From: an uncultured bacterium
GTDB taxonomy: Bacteria > Actinomycetota > Coriobacteriia > Coriobacteriales > Atopobiaceae
DNA: 64,000 bases
NCBI GenBank assembly: GCA_905214865.1
Contig: CAJMNO010000001.1
Location: 124,001 to 188,000 of the forward strand
Direction of reading: 5' to 3'
The notes under the pieces are model-generated. The model saw nothing but the letters and a program-made list of their open reading frames with translations. It made no database searches and was not told the DNA's origin. The position numbers and the translations under genes were made by a program. Below are positions 17,078-24,914 of this stretch, in pieces (the first letter of the stretch is position 1; the number at the start of each line of letters is the position of its first letter).

Positions 17078-18208
17078 ATGGCAGAGATCATACAGATACA
17101 GAGGGTCGAGGTGGGGCTCAAGAACCTCACCGCCCGCGTGCGGGTCTCGAAGGAGGCACCGCTCCTCACCAGTGGCGACCTTCGAGCGACCACGCGCGTC
17201 TACAACCTCATGCCTCACATCATCGACCATGTGTGCCTGGGGGACTCCAGCGAGACGTTCAAGGAGGTCATGGGCAACACCGAGCTTGCGCACCTCCTGG
17301 AGCACGTGACCGTCGAGCTCCTCTCGCAGTCCAGCGCCTCGGGCGAGATCACCAGCGGCAAGACGACCCCGGTGCCGGGTGAGAACCGCACGTACGACAT
17401 CCAGCTCTCGTGCCCGGACGACGTCCTGGTGGCGGGGGCCCTCTCCAGCGCCGTGTGGATCATGAACTGGGCGTTCAGTGGCGGCGGAGAGCCGGAGCCC
17501 GACATCGAGGCCATCGTGAGCGGCCTCACCAACCTGGTCAGCAGCCTGGGTGACGAGCCCGCAAGGCAGTACGAGGAGCAGGTGGAGCGCCAGATCCAGG
17601 ACGAGGTCGAGCAGCGCCGCAAGGAGCTCCTCGCCCAGCGCGAGGAGGAGCTCGCCCGCCGTCGCGAGGCGGCCGAGGCCATCGCCGCGAAGAAGGCGGC
17701 GGAGGCCAGGGAGCGCCTGCGCGCCGAGAAGGAGGCGCGCGAGGCCCAGGAGCGCGAGAGGCGTCCATCGTGGGCCGTGGAGGACGACGGCCCTTTAGCA
17801 GGGGCGACCGAGGGGGATACCGCTAGCGCATCCTCGGCCGCACAAGCCCAGCGCATCCTCGCTTCCTCTCCCGAGGCGTATCAGTCGTCGCAGGACCTGC
17901 TTGCGGAGGGGGTCGCATGGGAGCCGCCCGTCGAGGAGCCGGTCCCCAGCGGGGAGGACGAGCCCGTCTCGCGCCACGCGTTTGCCCCCGAGCCCCCGGA
18001 GGAGCCCGTCCTCACGCATGGGCACGACGACTACGCCTCGCAGCTCAACACCGCGTTTGCGACGCGCCCGCACGTCGACATGGGCGAGACGGGCGGCGAG
18101 GGCGATGCCCCTGGCGGCGACGGAGGGCAGGGCGGGCCCGACGGAGCGGCTGGCAGCGGAGAGGGCAAGGTCCCTCTCCCCTGGGATCCCCCGGAGGGGG
18201 AGGGGTAG
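17078..18208 (+). CDS. Protein with cyanophycin-synthetase-N-like domain and long charged tail
   Basis: A 376-aa protein. Residues 1-140 resemble the N-terminal domain of cyanophycin synthetases: IQIQRVEVGLKN, MPHIIDHVCLG, AHLLEHVTVELLS, a GKTTPVPG-like turn, then TYDIQLSCPDD. The ATP-grasp and Mur-ligase domains of a real synthetase are missing. Residues 165-230 are a charged coiled coil (runs of E, K, R and A), and 230-376 are acidic and Pro/Gly-rich, probably disordered. GGAAGG lies nine bases before ATG 17078. The function is unknown; the N-domain may bind a polymer or peptide. Confidence 0.6.
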   Translation: MAEIIQIQRVEVGLKNLTARVRVSKEAPLLTSGDLRATTRVYNLMPHIIDHVCLGDSSETFKEVMGNTELAHLLEHVTVELLSQSSASGEITSGKTTPVPGENRTYDIQLSCPDDVLVAGALSSAVWIMNWAFSGGGEPEPDIEAIVSGLTNLVSSLGDEPARQYEEQVERQIQDEVEQRRKELLAQREEELARRREAAEAIAAKKAAEARERLRAEKEAREAQERERRPSWAVEDDGPLAGATEGDTASASSAAQAQRILASSPEAYQSSQDLLAEGVAWEPPVEEPVPSGEDEPVSRHAFAPEPPEEPVLTHGHDDYASQLNTAFATRPHVDMGETGGEGDAPGGDGGQGGPDGAAGSGEGKVPLPWDPPEGEG

Positions 18209-18299
18209 GCCTGACGGCGCCTGCCGTATCCTCTCCACATGGGCGCGCTTGCTGGTAACTCGCTTCAAACTGGGTAACATGTGGCTAAAGTGGTCTGTG

Positions 18300-18348
18300 G
18301 GCGAGGTCCCGCCTCGCCAGGGATGACGATGTCCCCGCGGAAGCGGGG
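18300..18348 (+). promoter_or_regulatory. Two perfect hairpins in the ytxH leader
   Basis: GGCGAGG-TCCCG-CCTCGCC (18300-18318) and CCCCGC-GGAA-GCGGGG (18333-18348, GNRA-type tetraloop) stand in tandem just before the AAGGAGG of the next gene. They could be an mRNA leader structure controlling stability or translation. No T run follows, so they are not simple terminators. Confidence 0.45.
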
Positions 18349-18367
18349 TCGGCACAAGGAGGATGCA

Positions 18368-18832
18368 ATGAGCAGTAAGGGGACGCTTGGATTTGTGGCT
18401 GGCACGGTCGTGGGCGTGGCTGCGGGCATAGCTGCCGGCATCCTCATGGCACCGCGTTCTGGCGCCGAGAGCCGTGCCATGGCGGCCGACGCCGTCAACG
18501 ACGCGTGGGACTCCGCGGTTGACTCCTACGAGCGTGGCTCGCGCGTGGTGGGCGAGAAGATCGGCAACGTGCGCCCCGGCGTCGACGCCACGACCGACGA
18601 GCTCCGCGCCAAGGTCGACCTTGCCCGCGAGCGCATGGACCAGCTTCGCAGCTCGCTCTCCGACACCGTGACCTCCACCTCCGACCAGGTGCGTGACGTG
18701 GTCAACACCGTTGCCGGCCAGGCTGCGGGCGTTGCCGGTGCCGCTGCCGCCGCAGGCGAGAAGGAGGCCGAGGGCGTGCACGTGGAGGTCGTTGGCAGCG
18801 AGCCCGAGGAGGGCCAGACCAGCGCCGAGTAG
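18368..18832 (+). CDS. YtxH domain protein
   Basis: A 154-aa protein with one N-terminal hydrophobic segment (residues 5-27, Gly/Ala-rich, ending GILMAPRSG) followed by a helical region with heptad-like spacing, as in YtxH-family stress proteins. The ATG at 18368 has AAGGAGG six bases upstream; a longer frame from 18281 would run through the leader hairpins. It is probably a membrane-anchored protein of unknown biochemical role. The PRC-barrel gene follows 82 bp later. Confidence 0.8.
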   Translation: MSSKGTLGFVAGTVVGVAAGIAAGILMAPRSGAESRAMAADAVNDAWDSAVDSYERGSRVVGEKIGNVRPGVDATTDELRAKVDLARERMDQLRSSLSDTVTSTSDQVRDVVNTVAGQAAGVAGAAAAAGEKEAEGVHVEVVGSEPEEGQTSAE

Positions 18833-18914
18833 TGATCGGCACCAACGGGAATGCATCGGGAGGGGTGCGGCGCAGGACGTCGCGCCCCTCCATTGGATTG
18901 GGGGTTCGTCTCGC

Positions 18915-19943
18915 ATGATCAGGGCCAACGACGTCGTGGGCAAGAAGGTCTACTACACCAAGGCCGGCCGCAAGGGGGCCGAGAAGGTCAAGAAGCTGGG
19001 TAGGGTCCACCTCGTCGTGTTCTCCCCGTCGGGCGACGAGCTGGTGGGCTACCTGGTGAAGCGGCCCGACGTGGCGGGCGTGGTCAAGCGCGAGGACGCG
19101 TTTCTCGCCCGTGACGCGTTTGCCGCGAAGGAGGACGGCCTGCACGTGACCAACCAGGAGGACGGCCTGGACGAGGTCGCCCGCAAGCGCCTAGGATACG
19201 ACTGGGACTCGTGCGTGATGTGGCTGGGGATGGACGTGGCCACCAAGGGCGGCAAGGACCTGGGCTACGTCCGCGACATCGCGATTGACCCCGAAGGCTG
19301 GCGGGTGCGTGACTTCTACGTTGGTCACGGGTCCGTGGAGGAGTCCCTGATCGGTTGCATAGAGGTGCCCGTGGGCATGCTCGTGGGTCACCGCAAGGGC
19401 AAGATGGTCGTGGACGACGCTGCGGGGGCGCTCCAGCCCATGGGCGGTGCCGCGGCGCGTGCTGGCGAGGCGACCGCACGGGCGAAGGTCGAGGGCAAGA
19501 AGGCCGTCGCGAAGGCGGACGAGGCGTCGGCAAAGGCAGTCGACAAGGGGTCCCGCGCCCTTGGGAAGGCGCTGGGCGACACCAAGCGCGCCTTTGCGGA
19601 GGCCAAGCGGGAGTACCAGGAGGAAGCCGGCACCAAGAAGATGGAACCTCAGATGGAGGCCAGGGAGGCCGCGGATGTGAGGGTCTCCGCCCCCAAGGTG
19701 GCCGGTGAGTTGCACCGCTCGGAGGAGGAGCGCGGGAAGGCGCCCGTGAAGACCTACGCGCCGGCAAAGGGGTCGGCGGGCGGCACCGCGAAGGCCGCCG
19801 GCAGTAGGCAGAGGGCGCAGGCTCCCGCAAAGAGTCAGCAGCCCACGTCCCAGGACGTTGCCCGCGAGGCTGGAAGGCAGATCGGGAAGATGGGCAAGAT
19901 GTTCGGCGACTTCGCGGACGAGTTTCGCAAGGCGAGCAAGTAG
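18915..19943 (+). CDS. PRC-barrel domain protein with Lys/Ala-rich tail
   Basis: A 342-aa protein. Residues 1-60 and about 105-165 look like two PRC-barrel halves (MIRANDVVGKKVYY; GKDLGYVRDIAIDPEGWRV). From residue 185 on it is Ala/Lys/Glu-rich with many charged repeats, likely helical or disordered. PRC barrels bind RNA or proteins or sit in photosynthetic and RNA-processing proteins; none of those roles is evident. A PRC barrel also begins the MgtE-like protein at 21340-23178, so the domain recurs nearby. The perfect terminator follows at once. Confidence 0.7.
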   Translation: MIRANDVVGKKVYYTKAGRKGAEKVKKLGRVHLVVFSPSGDELVGYLVKRPDVAGVVKREDAFLARDAFAAKEDGLHVTNQEDGLDEVARKRLGYDWDSCVMWLGMDVATKGGKDLGYVRDIAIDPEGWRVRDFYVGHGSVEESLIGCIEVPVGMLVGHRKGKMVVDDAAGALQPMGGAAARAGEATARAKVEGKKAVAKADEASAKAVDKGSRALGKALGDTKRAFAEAKREYQEEAGTKKMEPQMEAREAADVRVSAPKVAGELHRSEEERGKAPVKTYAPAKGSAGGTAKAAGSRQRAQAPAKSQQPTSQDVAREAGRQIGKMGKMFGDFADEFRKASK

Positions 19944-19964
19944 CCACCCATCCCGGCAGCAGTC

Positions 19965-20010
19965 GAGGGGGCTCCCATCCCGGCGTGGTGGTCGGGATGG
20001 GAGCCCCCTC
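19965..20010. terminator. Bidirectional terminator
   Basis: A perfect 18-bp inverted repeat (19965-19982 and 19993-20010) with a 10-nt loop separates the plus-strand PRC-barrel gene from the minus-strand NRAMP gene that ends at 20034. It can serve both. Confidence 0.85.
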
Positions 20011-20033
20011 GTGTCTCTCGCCTGTTATGGAGC

Positions 20034-21338
20034 CTAGTACCCCATGGCCTGGAACACGAACATGATCACCGTGAGGATGACGACGGCGACGATGGTGAAC
20101 CAGGTGAGGACGTTCCAGGCCTTGCTGTTGGCCCACCGGCCCATGACGTGGCGGTCGCTGGCGATGTAGACCATGCACAGCAGCAGGATGGGCAGCAGGA
20201 CGCCGTTGATGACCTGCGAGGCCATCATGATGCCAAACAGGTCCGCACCGGGGAGCATGACCAGGCCGGCGCTGAGGACGGTGATGGCGGTGAGGATGCC
20301 GTAGTACGTGGGTGCCTCGCGCCACGAGCGGTTGGTGCCGCGCTCCCAGCCAAAGGCCTCGCACACGGCACCGGCGGTGACGCCGGGCATGACGCAGGCG
20401 GCGAGGAAGGACGCGCCCACCAGGCCGGCGGCGAACAGCGCGGAGGAGTACTGGCCGGCGAGCGGGACGAGCGCCTGGGCGGCGTCCGCCGCGTCGTTGA
20501 CCACGATGTGGGCGGGGTAGAGGACCGTTCCCGTGGTCAGGACGATGAACCACGTGATGGTCTCGGCCACCAGGGCGCCGCCCACGTTGTCGGCGCGCTG
20601 GCCGGGGATGTCGTCCTCGTCCAGGTCCTTCTCGACCACGTTGCTCGCGACCATGAACAGCATGTAGGGCGAGATCGTGGTGCCCACGTTAGCCACCAGG
20701 AGCGAGATGTAGGCGGGGTCAAACGACATCTGCGGCACCACGGTGTCGTGGAGCGCCTTGCCCCAGTCGGGCTGCGCGAGCACGCCGGCAACGATGTACG
20801 TCACGAACACGCAGCTGATTGCGAGGAGGATCTTCTCCACCCTTCGATAGCTCCCGCTCATGGTGAGCATCCAGGTTGCGAGCGCAGAGACGGGCACCGA
20901 GACGTACACGGGCACGCCGAAGAGCTTGAGGCCCGAGGCGATGCCCGCGAACTCCGACACGTTGACGGCGAAGTTGGACACGCACAGGCTGAGCATCGCG
21001 ATGGCAGAGATGCGGATGCCAAACTTCTCTCGGATGAGGGAGGCAAACCCCTTGCCAGTGGCGCATCCCATGCGCGCCGCGGTCTCCTGCACCACGATGA
21101 GCAGGAGACACATCAGGGGAACGGTCCACAGCTGTCCAAAGCCGTAGGTCGCACCGGCTGACGAGTAGGTGGCGATGCCGCCCGCGTCGTTGCCAGCGAG
21201 TGCGGTGAGCAGGCCGGGGCCCATGACGCTGAGCATCGCGAGCAGGCCGGTCTTCTTGGCCTTGGACCCCGCAATCCGCTTTGCCTGGGCCTTCTCCTGC
21301 TCCGTGGGTCTGGACTTGGCCCTCTTCTCCCTGGCCAT
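20034..21338 (-). CDS. NRAMP-related divalent metal transporter, probably Mg2+ type
   Basis: A 434-aa LeuT-fold protein with about eleven helices, clearly SLC11/NRAMP-like. The TM1 motif, DPGN in ordinary NRAMPs, is D51-A52-G53-G54. The TM6 motif MPHN is S223-P224-Y225-M226, so the soft sulfur ligand that selects Mn2+ and Fe2+ is gone from its usual position. This is the pattern of NRMT proteins, the NRAMP-related magnesium transporters characterised from Eggerthella lenta, a member of the same class. Its ATG starts one base after the stop of the MgtE-like gene, so they are co-translated. Mg2+ uptake is inferred from motif loss and partner. Confidence 0.85.
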   Translation of the reverse strand: MAREKRAKSRPTEQEKAQAKRIAGSKAKKTGLLAMLSVMGPGLLTALAGNDAGGIATYSSAGATYGFGQLWTVPLMCLLLIVVQETAARMGCATGKGFASLIREKFGIRISAIAMLSLCVSNFAVNVSEFAGIASGLKLFGVPVYVSVPVSALATWMLTMSGSYRRVEKILLAISCVFVTYIVAGVLAQPDWGKALHDTVVPQMSFDPAYISLLVANVGTTISPYMLFMVASNVVEKDLDEDDIPGQRADNVGGALVAETITWFIVLTTGTVLYPAHIVVNDAADAAQALVPLAGQYSSALFAAGLVGASFLAACVMPGVTAGAVCEAFGWERGTNRSWREAPTYYGILTAITVLSAGLVMLPGADLFGIMMASQVINGVLLPILLLCMVYIASDRHVMGRWANSKAWNVLTWFTIVAVVILTVIMFVFQAMGY

Positions 21339-21339
21339 G

Positions 21340-23178
21340 CTAGATCGCCATCCCGTTTGTCAGGAGGAGAACCACGACGACAAACACCGCGAGTGCCACC
21401 AGCATGGCTATGCAGGCAAGTGAGGTGCCAGAGCTTTCCTTGTTCTTCTCGTCGCGCTTGCGCAGCACCCTGAGGTAGATGGGCGTGGTGAGGAACGAGA
21501 CCAGGATGCTCACGCTGGCTGCCGCGAAGCCCTTAACCGCATATGCGCCGCCCGTGGCGTCCCGCATGAAGAAGACGGAGTTGATGCCCCAGGCCACGAG
21601 CAGGACGATTGCGGAGAAGAGAATTCCCAGGCCCAGGCCCTGGAGGGCAAAGCCCAGCATGCTCGGTGCGTCCTCGTCGTCCTCGTCGTACTCGAGGTAG
21701 AAGTTGGTCACGTAGGTCACGGCGTCGCCGGCGGACACGATCGCGACCGGCAGCGCGAGCGCCAGCAGCAGCGTGTACTGCAGGGTGTGCTCGCCCGTTG
21801 CGATGGAGCCCATGATTACCACGCCGAGCATCCAAATGAAGAACCACAGCTCGTTGCGCAGCAGCCACGAGAGCACGTGCGTGTGCTGGCTCCCGTCGGA
21901 GTCGCCCGTGGAGGCGCCGGCAATCTGGAGGTCCTCCTCGTGCTCCTCCTCCATGACGTCGAGGGCGTCGTCCACCGTGACGATGCCCAGGAGCTTGCGC
22001 TTGTCGTCCACGACGGGCATGGCGAGGAGGTTGTACTTGGCGATGTCCTTCGCCACGTCCTCCTGGTCGTCGTCGGGGCTCGAGGTCACCAGGTCGTCGT
22101 ACGAGATGTCCGAGAGGTGCGTGTCCGTCTCGCCGTCGATGAGGTCGCGCAGGCTCACGACGCCGGAGAGCCTGCCCTCCTCGTCCCTGAGGTAGACGTA
22201 GTGCACCGCCTCGAAGTCCTCGTCCAGGCCGCGAATCGCCTTCACGGCGTCGCCCACGGTGGAGTCCTCGGGCAGCTGGACGAACTCGCTGGTCATGATT
22301 CGGCCCGCGGTGTCCTCCTTGTAGCCCAGGAGCTGGCGGATGGCCTTCTGCTCCTTCACGCCCATGAGGCGCAGGAGCTTCTCGGCCTTCTCGTAGTCCA
22401 GCTCGCTCACGAGCTCGGCGGCGTCGTCCGGGTCCATCTCGCTCAGCACTCGCGAGGCGTCGGTCTCCTCCATGCCGCCGACGATCTCGGCGGCCATGGC
22501 GTCGTCGTCGAACTCGGCCATCGCGTTTGCGGCCTGCTCGTCGTCGAGCTGCGCAAAGACCTGGCCACGCAGGCGCGGGTCGAGCTTCTCCAGGATGTCC
22601 GCGACGTCGGCTGGGTGCAGCTCGTCGAGCGTCTTGTGCGAGACAGACAGCTTGACGTTGGAGAGGTCCCTCTCCACCAGGTCCATGTAGTTCCAGGCGA
22701 TGATGCGTTCGGGGATGGTCCTGCCCAGCGACTTGGCGATGCGCATGACCACGCGCTCCAGGCGGGGCGAGAGGGTCCTCAGGATGCCCCTGATGCCCAC
22801 CTCGGCGCCCAGGAGGCGGAGCTGGCTCGAGCTGGTGTCCGAGAGCTTGAGGTCGTTGACGCGCACGACGCGCATGCCGCGGGTGTCCACGATCTGCTTG
22901 TTGAGGAGGTCGCGGGCAATGAGGACCTCGTCGGGCTGGAGGTACGAGAAGCGGATGTCGGTGGCGACGACCTTGAGCTGGACCTGGTGCTCGTCGTAGG
23001 AATCGACGTACTTGCGCCAGCTGATCATGAACGGGGTCTTGCCCGGTCCCTCAACGGCGAGCGAGGTCACGCGCGGGAACACTTCGCCCGTGGCAATGCC
23101 CAGGTCGTTGACCTTGCCGATCTTCTCGCCCTTGAGGTCGTATACGGGGTTTCCCAGCATCTGGGAGAGGTAAATCAT
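21340..23178 (-). CDS. PRC-barrel/MgtE-N/CBS/five-helix MgtE-like protein
   Basis: A 612-aa protein. Residues 1-150 hold PRC-barrel-like sequence, about 190-300 an MgtE N-terminal superhelix (LHPADVADILEKLDP), about 305-425 a CBS pair, and about 445-612 five hydrophobic helices as in MgtE. The conserved MgtE pore segment around GGNAGTQ is replaced here by SAGDAVTY, so channel activity as in MgtE is doubtful. The CBS region may bind nucleotide and the N-domain Mg2+, making it a sensor. AAAGGAG lies seven bases before the ATG at 23178. It is co-translated with the NRAMP-like gene. Confidence 0.8.
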   Translation of the reverse strand: MIYLSQMLGNPVYDLKGEKIGKVNDLGIATGEVFPRVTSLAVEGPGKTPFMISWRKYVDSYDEHQVQLKVVATDIRFSYLQPDEVLIARDLLNKQIVDTRGMRVVRVNDLKLSDTSSSQLRLLGAEVGIRGILRTLSPRLERVVMRIAKSLGRTIPERIIAWNYMDLVERDLSNVKLSVSHKTLDELHPADVADILEKLDPRLRGQVFAQLDDEQAANAMAEFDDDAMAAEIVGGMEETDASRVLSEMDPDDAAELVSELDYEKAEKLLRLMGVKEQKAIRQLLGYKEDTAGRIMTSEFVQLPEDSTVGDAVKAIRGLDEDFEAVHYVYLRDEEGRLSGVVSLRDLIDGETDTHLSDISYDDLVTSSPDDDQEDVAKDIAKYNLLAMPVVDDKRKLLGIVTVDDALDVMEEEHEEDLQIAGASTGDSDGSQHTHVLSWLLRNELWFFIWMLGVVIMGSIATGEHTLQYTLLLALALPVAIVSAGDAVTYVTNFYLEYDEDDEDAPSMLGFALQGLGLGILFSAIVLLVAWGINSVFFMRDATGGAYAVKGFAAASVSILVSFLTTPIYLRVLRKRDEKNKESSGTSLACIAMLVALAVFVVVVLLLTNGMAI

Positions 23179-23371
23179 GTGCGCTCCTTTGTTGGTCGGG
23201 CGCCCGCCGCAGGGCGGTGCGAGCGCGATCATCGGGGGTTACCCCCCGGCGCAACCAACCGAGGCACACCGAGGGGTCATCGACTGTGAGGTCGAGGTTT
23301 CATCAATGACCCTTCTACTTGGCTTGCAGAGGTGCTGGACAGGTATGGTGTCCAAGCCACAGGCAATTGTA
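23179..23371 (-). promoter_or_regulatory. Structured leader of the MgtE-like/NRAMP operon
   Basis: Read on the minus strand, TACAAT (23371-23366) could be a -10 box. Between it and the start codon are three stems: ATGACCC/GGGTCAT (23306-23312 with 23274-23280), CGGGGG/CCCCCG (23233-23248) and CGCCC/GGGCG (23201-23216). Such a leader suits metal-responsive control, but no M-box consensus is recognisable. The rest, 23372-23520, holds only the LemA terminator and an imperfect stem. Confidence 0.35.
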
Positions 23372-23467
23372 CACGCCCGACATTCGAGCTGCGCCTTTGG
23401 TTGCAAACGCTTCGCAAAGTCTTGGGAAGACTCCGGCAAGAGTCGTGCCAAGGCTTTGGAAAGAGAA

Positions 23468-23494
23468 GGGGCGCACCCCTGTGGGATGCGCCCC
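23468..23494 (-). terminator. Terminator of the lemA-type gene
   Basis: GGGGCGCA (23468-23475) pairs perfectly with TGCGCCCC (23487-23494). On the minus strand the stem is 27 bases after the LemA stop and is followed by TTCTCTTTCC. Confidence 0.7.
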
Positions 23495-23520
23495 AAGCGA
23501 ATGAGCCCCGTGCCTCTCGC

Positions 23521-24069
23521 CTAGAACTTGACCTGCGGCGCCTCGCGAACGGACGCCTCGGTGACCTCGAAGCCCTGACGGGTCTTGAACTTGCGGCCCG
23601 CGACGATGTTGCCCGGGAAGGTCTCGATGGCGTTGTTGTACTCCAGCACGCAGTCGTTGAAGCTTTGGCGGGCGTAGCTGATCTTGTTCTCGGTCTCGGA
23701 GAGCTCGCCCTGAAGCTGCTGGAAGTTGGTGTTGGCCTTGAGGTCGGGATATGCCTCGGACACCGCGAAGAGCGTCTTGAGCGTTCCGGAGAGGACGTTG
23801 GACGCCTCCATCTTGTCCTCGGGGGTCTTGGCGTTTGCGACCGCGGCCCTTGCCTGGGTCACCGCCTCGAGGGTGCTGCTCTCGTGCTTGGCGTAGCCCT
23901 TCACGGTCTCCACCAGGTTGGGGATGAGGTCGTTCCTGCGCTGGAGCTGGGCGTCGATGGTCTGCCAGGCGTTGTCGCAGCGGTTGTCCTTGGTGACGAT
24001 GCCGTTGTAGATGGTGACGAACCAGATGCCTATCACGACGACGATTGCCACGATGATGATTGCTGCCAT
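23521..24069 (-). CDS. LemA family protein
   Basis: A 182-aa protein with an N-terminal hydrophobic helix (residues 2-20) and the LemA signature: YNGIVTKDNRCDNAWQTID, RRNDLIPNLVETVKGYAKHE and the C-terminal SYARQSFNDCVLEYNNAIETFPGN. The helix anchors a helical domain outside the cell or in the cytoplasm; the family has no settled function. AAAGGAG precedes the ATG by six bases. The gene is monocistronic with its own terminator. Confidence 0.92.
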   Translation of the reverse strand: MAAIIIVAIVVVIGIWFVTIYNGIVTKDNRCDNAWQTIDAQLQRRNDLIPNLVETVKGYAKHESSTLEAVTQARAAVANAKTPEDKMEASNVLSGTLKTLFAVSEAYPDLKANTNFQQLQGELSETENKISYARQSFNDCVLEYNNAIETFPGNIVAGRKFKTRQGFEVTEASVREAPQVKF

Positions 24070-24164
24070 TGGTGCTCCTTTCTCGCCGCGCGAAAGGCCA
24101 TGCGCGGAGGCGCGGGAAGATGCGCCGTTCTTGAGGTGGACGTGCGCAAAGGAACTGCCCGAGG

Positions 24165-24252
24165 CGGAGGGGGAGGGATTCGAACCCTCGGAACGGTGTT
24201 ACCGCTCGACGGTTTTCAAGACCGCTGCAATCAACCACTCTGCCACCCCTCC
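24165..24252 (-). tRNA. tRNA-Ser (anticodon UGA)
   Basis: An 88-nt tRNA without encoded CCA. On the minus strand it begins GGAGGGGTGGCAGAG, the acceptor stem GGAGGGG pairs with CCCCTCC, the discriminator is G, the anticodon loop is CTTGAAA and a long variable arm and GGTTCGAATCC T-loop follow. The long variable arm and anticodon identify tRNA-Ser(UGA). Confidence 0.95.
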
Positions 24253-24398
24253 AGGGGCAAGCAAGTACATCGTACCCCATAACCAATGCGTTCTGAACCC
24301 GCGCCACGGCGACGGCAAGGCCGCGCGCGGGCAAGGTCTCGGCGGATGATATGCTCGGTTGCGTGCTTGTTGCAGCAGGCTGGCGAGGGGAGGATGTG

Positions 24399-24893
24399 TT
24401 GTCGCGGGACCAGGACGAGGCATACATGCGGGTCGCGCTCGAGGAGGCCGCCTCCGCCGCCCGTGAGGGCGAGGTGCCCATAGGGGCGGTCGTGGTCTGC
24501 GATGGGCGGGTAGTCTCCCGTGCGCACAACCGACGCGAGACCGACGCCGACCCGTCGGCGCACGCGGAGTTCGCCGCCTTGGTGCGCGCCTCGCAGGAGT
24601 TGGGCCGCTGGCGCCTTACGGGATGCACCGTGTACGTGACGCTGGAGCCCTGTCTCATGTGCGCTGGCCTCATGGTCAACGCGAGGGTTGACCGCTGCGT
24701 GTACGGTGCCCCCGACCCCAAGGGCGGTGCCCTGGGGACGCTCTACGACGTGAGTCACGACCCCCGCCTCAACCATGAGTTTGAGGTGACCACCGGCGTG
24801 CTCGAAGACGAGTGCGCCCAGGCGCTCAGGGACTTCTTCCGCGCCCGCCGTGCGGAGCGGAAGGCGCTGCGCTCCGAATCGACGGAGCAATAG
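24399..24893 (+). CDS. tadA: tRNA adenosine(34) deaminase
   Basis: A 164-aa cytidine-deaminase-fold enzyme that converts A34 to inosine in tRNA-Arg(ACG). The zinc site is HAE (ADPSAHAEFAAL) with PCLMC (TLEPCLMCAG), and the catalytic Glu is the E of HAE. The TTG at 24399 is chosen because GGGGAGG lies five bases before it; an ATG at 24351 would add residues unlike the family. It lies next to a tRNA gene on the opposite strand. The stop is directly followed by the end of the IS110 element. Confidence 0.93.
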   Translation: MSRDQDEAYMRVALEEAASAAREGEVPIGAVVVCDGRVVSRAHNRRETDADPSAHAEFAALVRASQELGRWRLTGCTVYVTLEPCLMCAGLMVNARVDRCVYGAPDPKGGALGTLYDVSHDPRLNHEFEVTTGVLEDECAQALRDFFRARRAERKALRSESTEQ

Positions 24894-24914
24894 GGGGGTG
24901 TCCCTATAGTTTTG

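Noticed and set aside
19084..20553. A 489-codon minus-strand frame across the terminator and NRAMP gene
   Set aside because: It spans a perfect bidirectional terminator and is Arg/Pro-rich without domains.
20034..21338. Plain MntH manganese transporter
   Set aside because: Both metal-binding motifs of MntH are altered, so the name would mislead.
23179..23468. M-box (ykoK) Mg2+ riboswitch before the MgtE-like gene
   Set aside because: Stems exist but the conserved M-box sequence does not.
23315..24721. A 468-codon minus-strand frame across lemA, tRNA-Ser and tadA
   Set aside because: It crosses a tRNA and two real genes and has no domain match.
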